NCBI RefSeq assembly: GCF_014235785.1
Contig: NZ_CP060137.1
Location: 2,604,001-2,668,000, forward strand
Reading direction: 5' to 3'
Origin: Bacillus sp. PAMC26568
GTDB taxonomy: Bacteria > Bacillota > Bacilli > Bacillales > Bacillaceae
DNA: 64,000 nucleotides
Shown here: piece by piece, positions 63,514 to 64,000 of the stretch
Position numbering within the stretch: the first letter of the stretch is position 1
Layout of the letters: every line of letters starts with the position of its first letter
Position numbers and translations under genes: made by a program
Notes under the pieces: generated by a model
The model's database searches: none
The model's input: the letters and a program-made list of their open reading frames with translations, nothing else
What the model was told of the DNA's origin: nothing

Positions 63514-64000
63514 TCTTTTAATTCCCCCTTAAATTTTAAATGGAAATTCATCCGTCCCCCTTCCTTCTCTCTCTTTGACTTGTCTGGGATGTTATCAATA
63601 ATGTAAAGAAAATTATTTGAAAATTTTGTCATTATTTGTTAAATATTTCTATTCATTCAAAAAATAATGAAATGGTAGGAGACTTTTTGCCGATGTTGTA
63701 GTTCAAAAGAATGTCTGTTACGAAATGTACAGGAGTGGAAAAATGTGATAATCATATGGCATGCGGGGATCTAGATAGATTTAATAGGGATAGGGGAAAT
63801 TTACTATTAAAGGAGAATAAATGTGGAAAAAGCAAAAAAATGAATAGTATTTCCTTTTTATTCCTATATTGTTATTTTTCAATAAATCAGTAATCGATCG
63901 AAAGAACCATAATTTGGAAGTTGAAATGGACTTTGTACTTTTACGAGGATTATGGGAGAGAGTCTTTTGCAGGACCCATTAGTTCAATGGATATAAGGTC
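63514..64000. other. Upstream region of bpr, no supported gene
   Basis: About 490 AT-rich bases. The bpr promoter must lie here but no good pair was found. A short plus-strand frame at 63711-63893 has no ribosome site. A good ribosome site AAAGGAGAATAA precedes an ATG at 63821 that runs only eight codons (MWKKQKNE). The last 30 bases resemble the 5' end of a tRNA but are cut off. Confidence 0.5.

Noticed and set aside
63711..63893. 60-codon plus-strand frame upstream of bpr
   Set aside because: No ribosome site, low-complexity C-terminus and no family.
63971..64000. tRNA-like 5' end (CCATTAGTTCAATGGATA) at the window edge
   Set aside because: Resembles the D-arm of an arginine tRNA, but the D-stem does not close cleanly and the rest is outside the window, so it cannot be judged.

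Overview
This window is a stretch of conserved chromosome from a Gram-positive, endospore-forming member of the Bacillaceae (Bacillus or a close relative such as Metabacillus). The evidence is direct: spoVM, spoIIGA, sigE and sigG are present, the gene order follows the Bacillus subtilis sdaA-to-bpr region in reverse, and Bacillus-type RNA switches occur where expected (three PyrR attenuators, a SAM riboswitch, an Ile T-box). Almost everything reads on the minus strand. Exceptions are rpmB, rqcH, a decayed island near 31.7-33.1 kb, and a two-gene membrane module at 54.6-56.3 kb.

Layout. 1-4 kb: sdaAA (cut by the window edge), sdaAB, fakA and an Asp23-family gene. 4.3-20 kb: rpmB on plus, then spoVM, thiN, rpe, rsgA, prkC, prpC, rlmN, rsmB, fmt, def, priA, coaBC, rpoZ, gmk, remA and yloC, a housekeeping run for translation, envelope signalling, replication restart and nucleotide supply. 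20-25 kb: a P-type Ca2+ ATPase and rqcH (ribosome rescue). 25-31.5 kb: sulfate assimilation and siroheme (sirC, sirB, sumT, cysC, sat, cysP, cysH), preceded by a 47-codon yezD-like gene and a SAM riboswitch. 31.7-33.1 kb: a PadR-like regulator and a partner membrane protein, both broken by frameshifts, plus a small intact membrane ORF. 33-45 kb: the whole pyrimidine operon (pyrR-pyrP-pyrB-pyrC-carA-carB-pyrK-pyrD-pyrF-pyrE read right to left), driven by one strong promoter and three PyrR-binding attenuators. 45-54.4 kb: rluD-like gene, lspA, a DksA-like gene, ileS with its T-box, divIVA, ylmH, ylmG, sepF, ylmE, pgeF and ylmC (cell division and envelope). 54.6-56.3 kb: a YcgR/YcgQ-like membrane pair on plus. 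56.3-59.2 kb: sigG, sigE and spoIIGA with recognisable sporulation promoters. 59.2-63.5 kb: a 1439-residue bacillopeptidase F-like secreted protease.

The genes form functional blocks: sulfate is imported, activated and reduced, with siroheme made nearby for sulfite reductase; UMP is synthesised under PyrR control; and the sporulation sigma factors sit with the protease that activates pro-sigmaE.

No phage, insertion sequence, CRISPR array, defence system or clearly novel multi-gene system was found. The most useful new observations are an unlabelled yezD-like gene, a second terminator-like hairpin between yezD and cysH, the decayed PadR module, two families of short dispersed repeats, and the insertion of a metal-ligand-rich membrane pair into the ylm-sig cluster.
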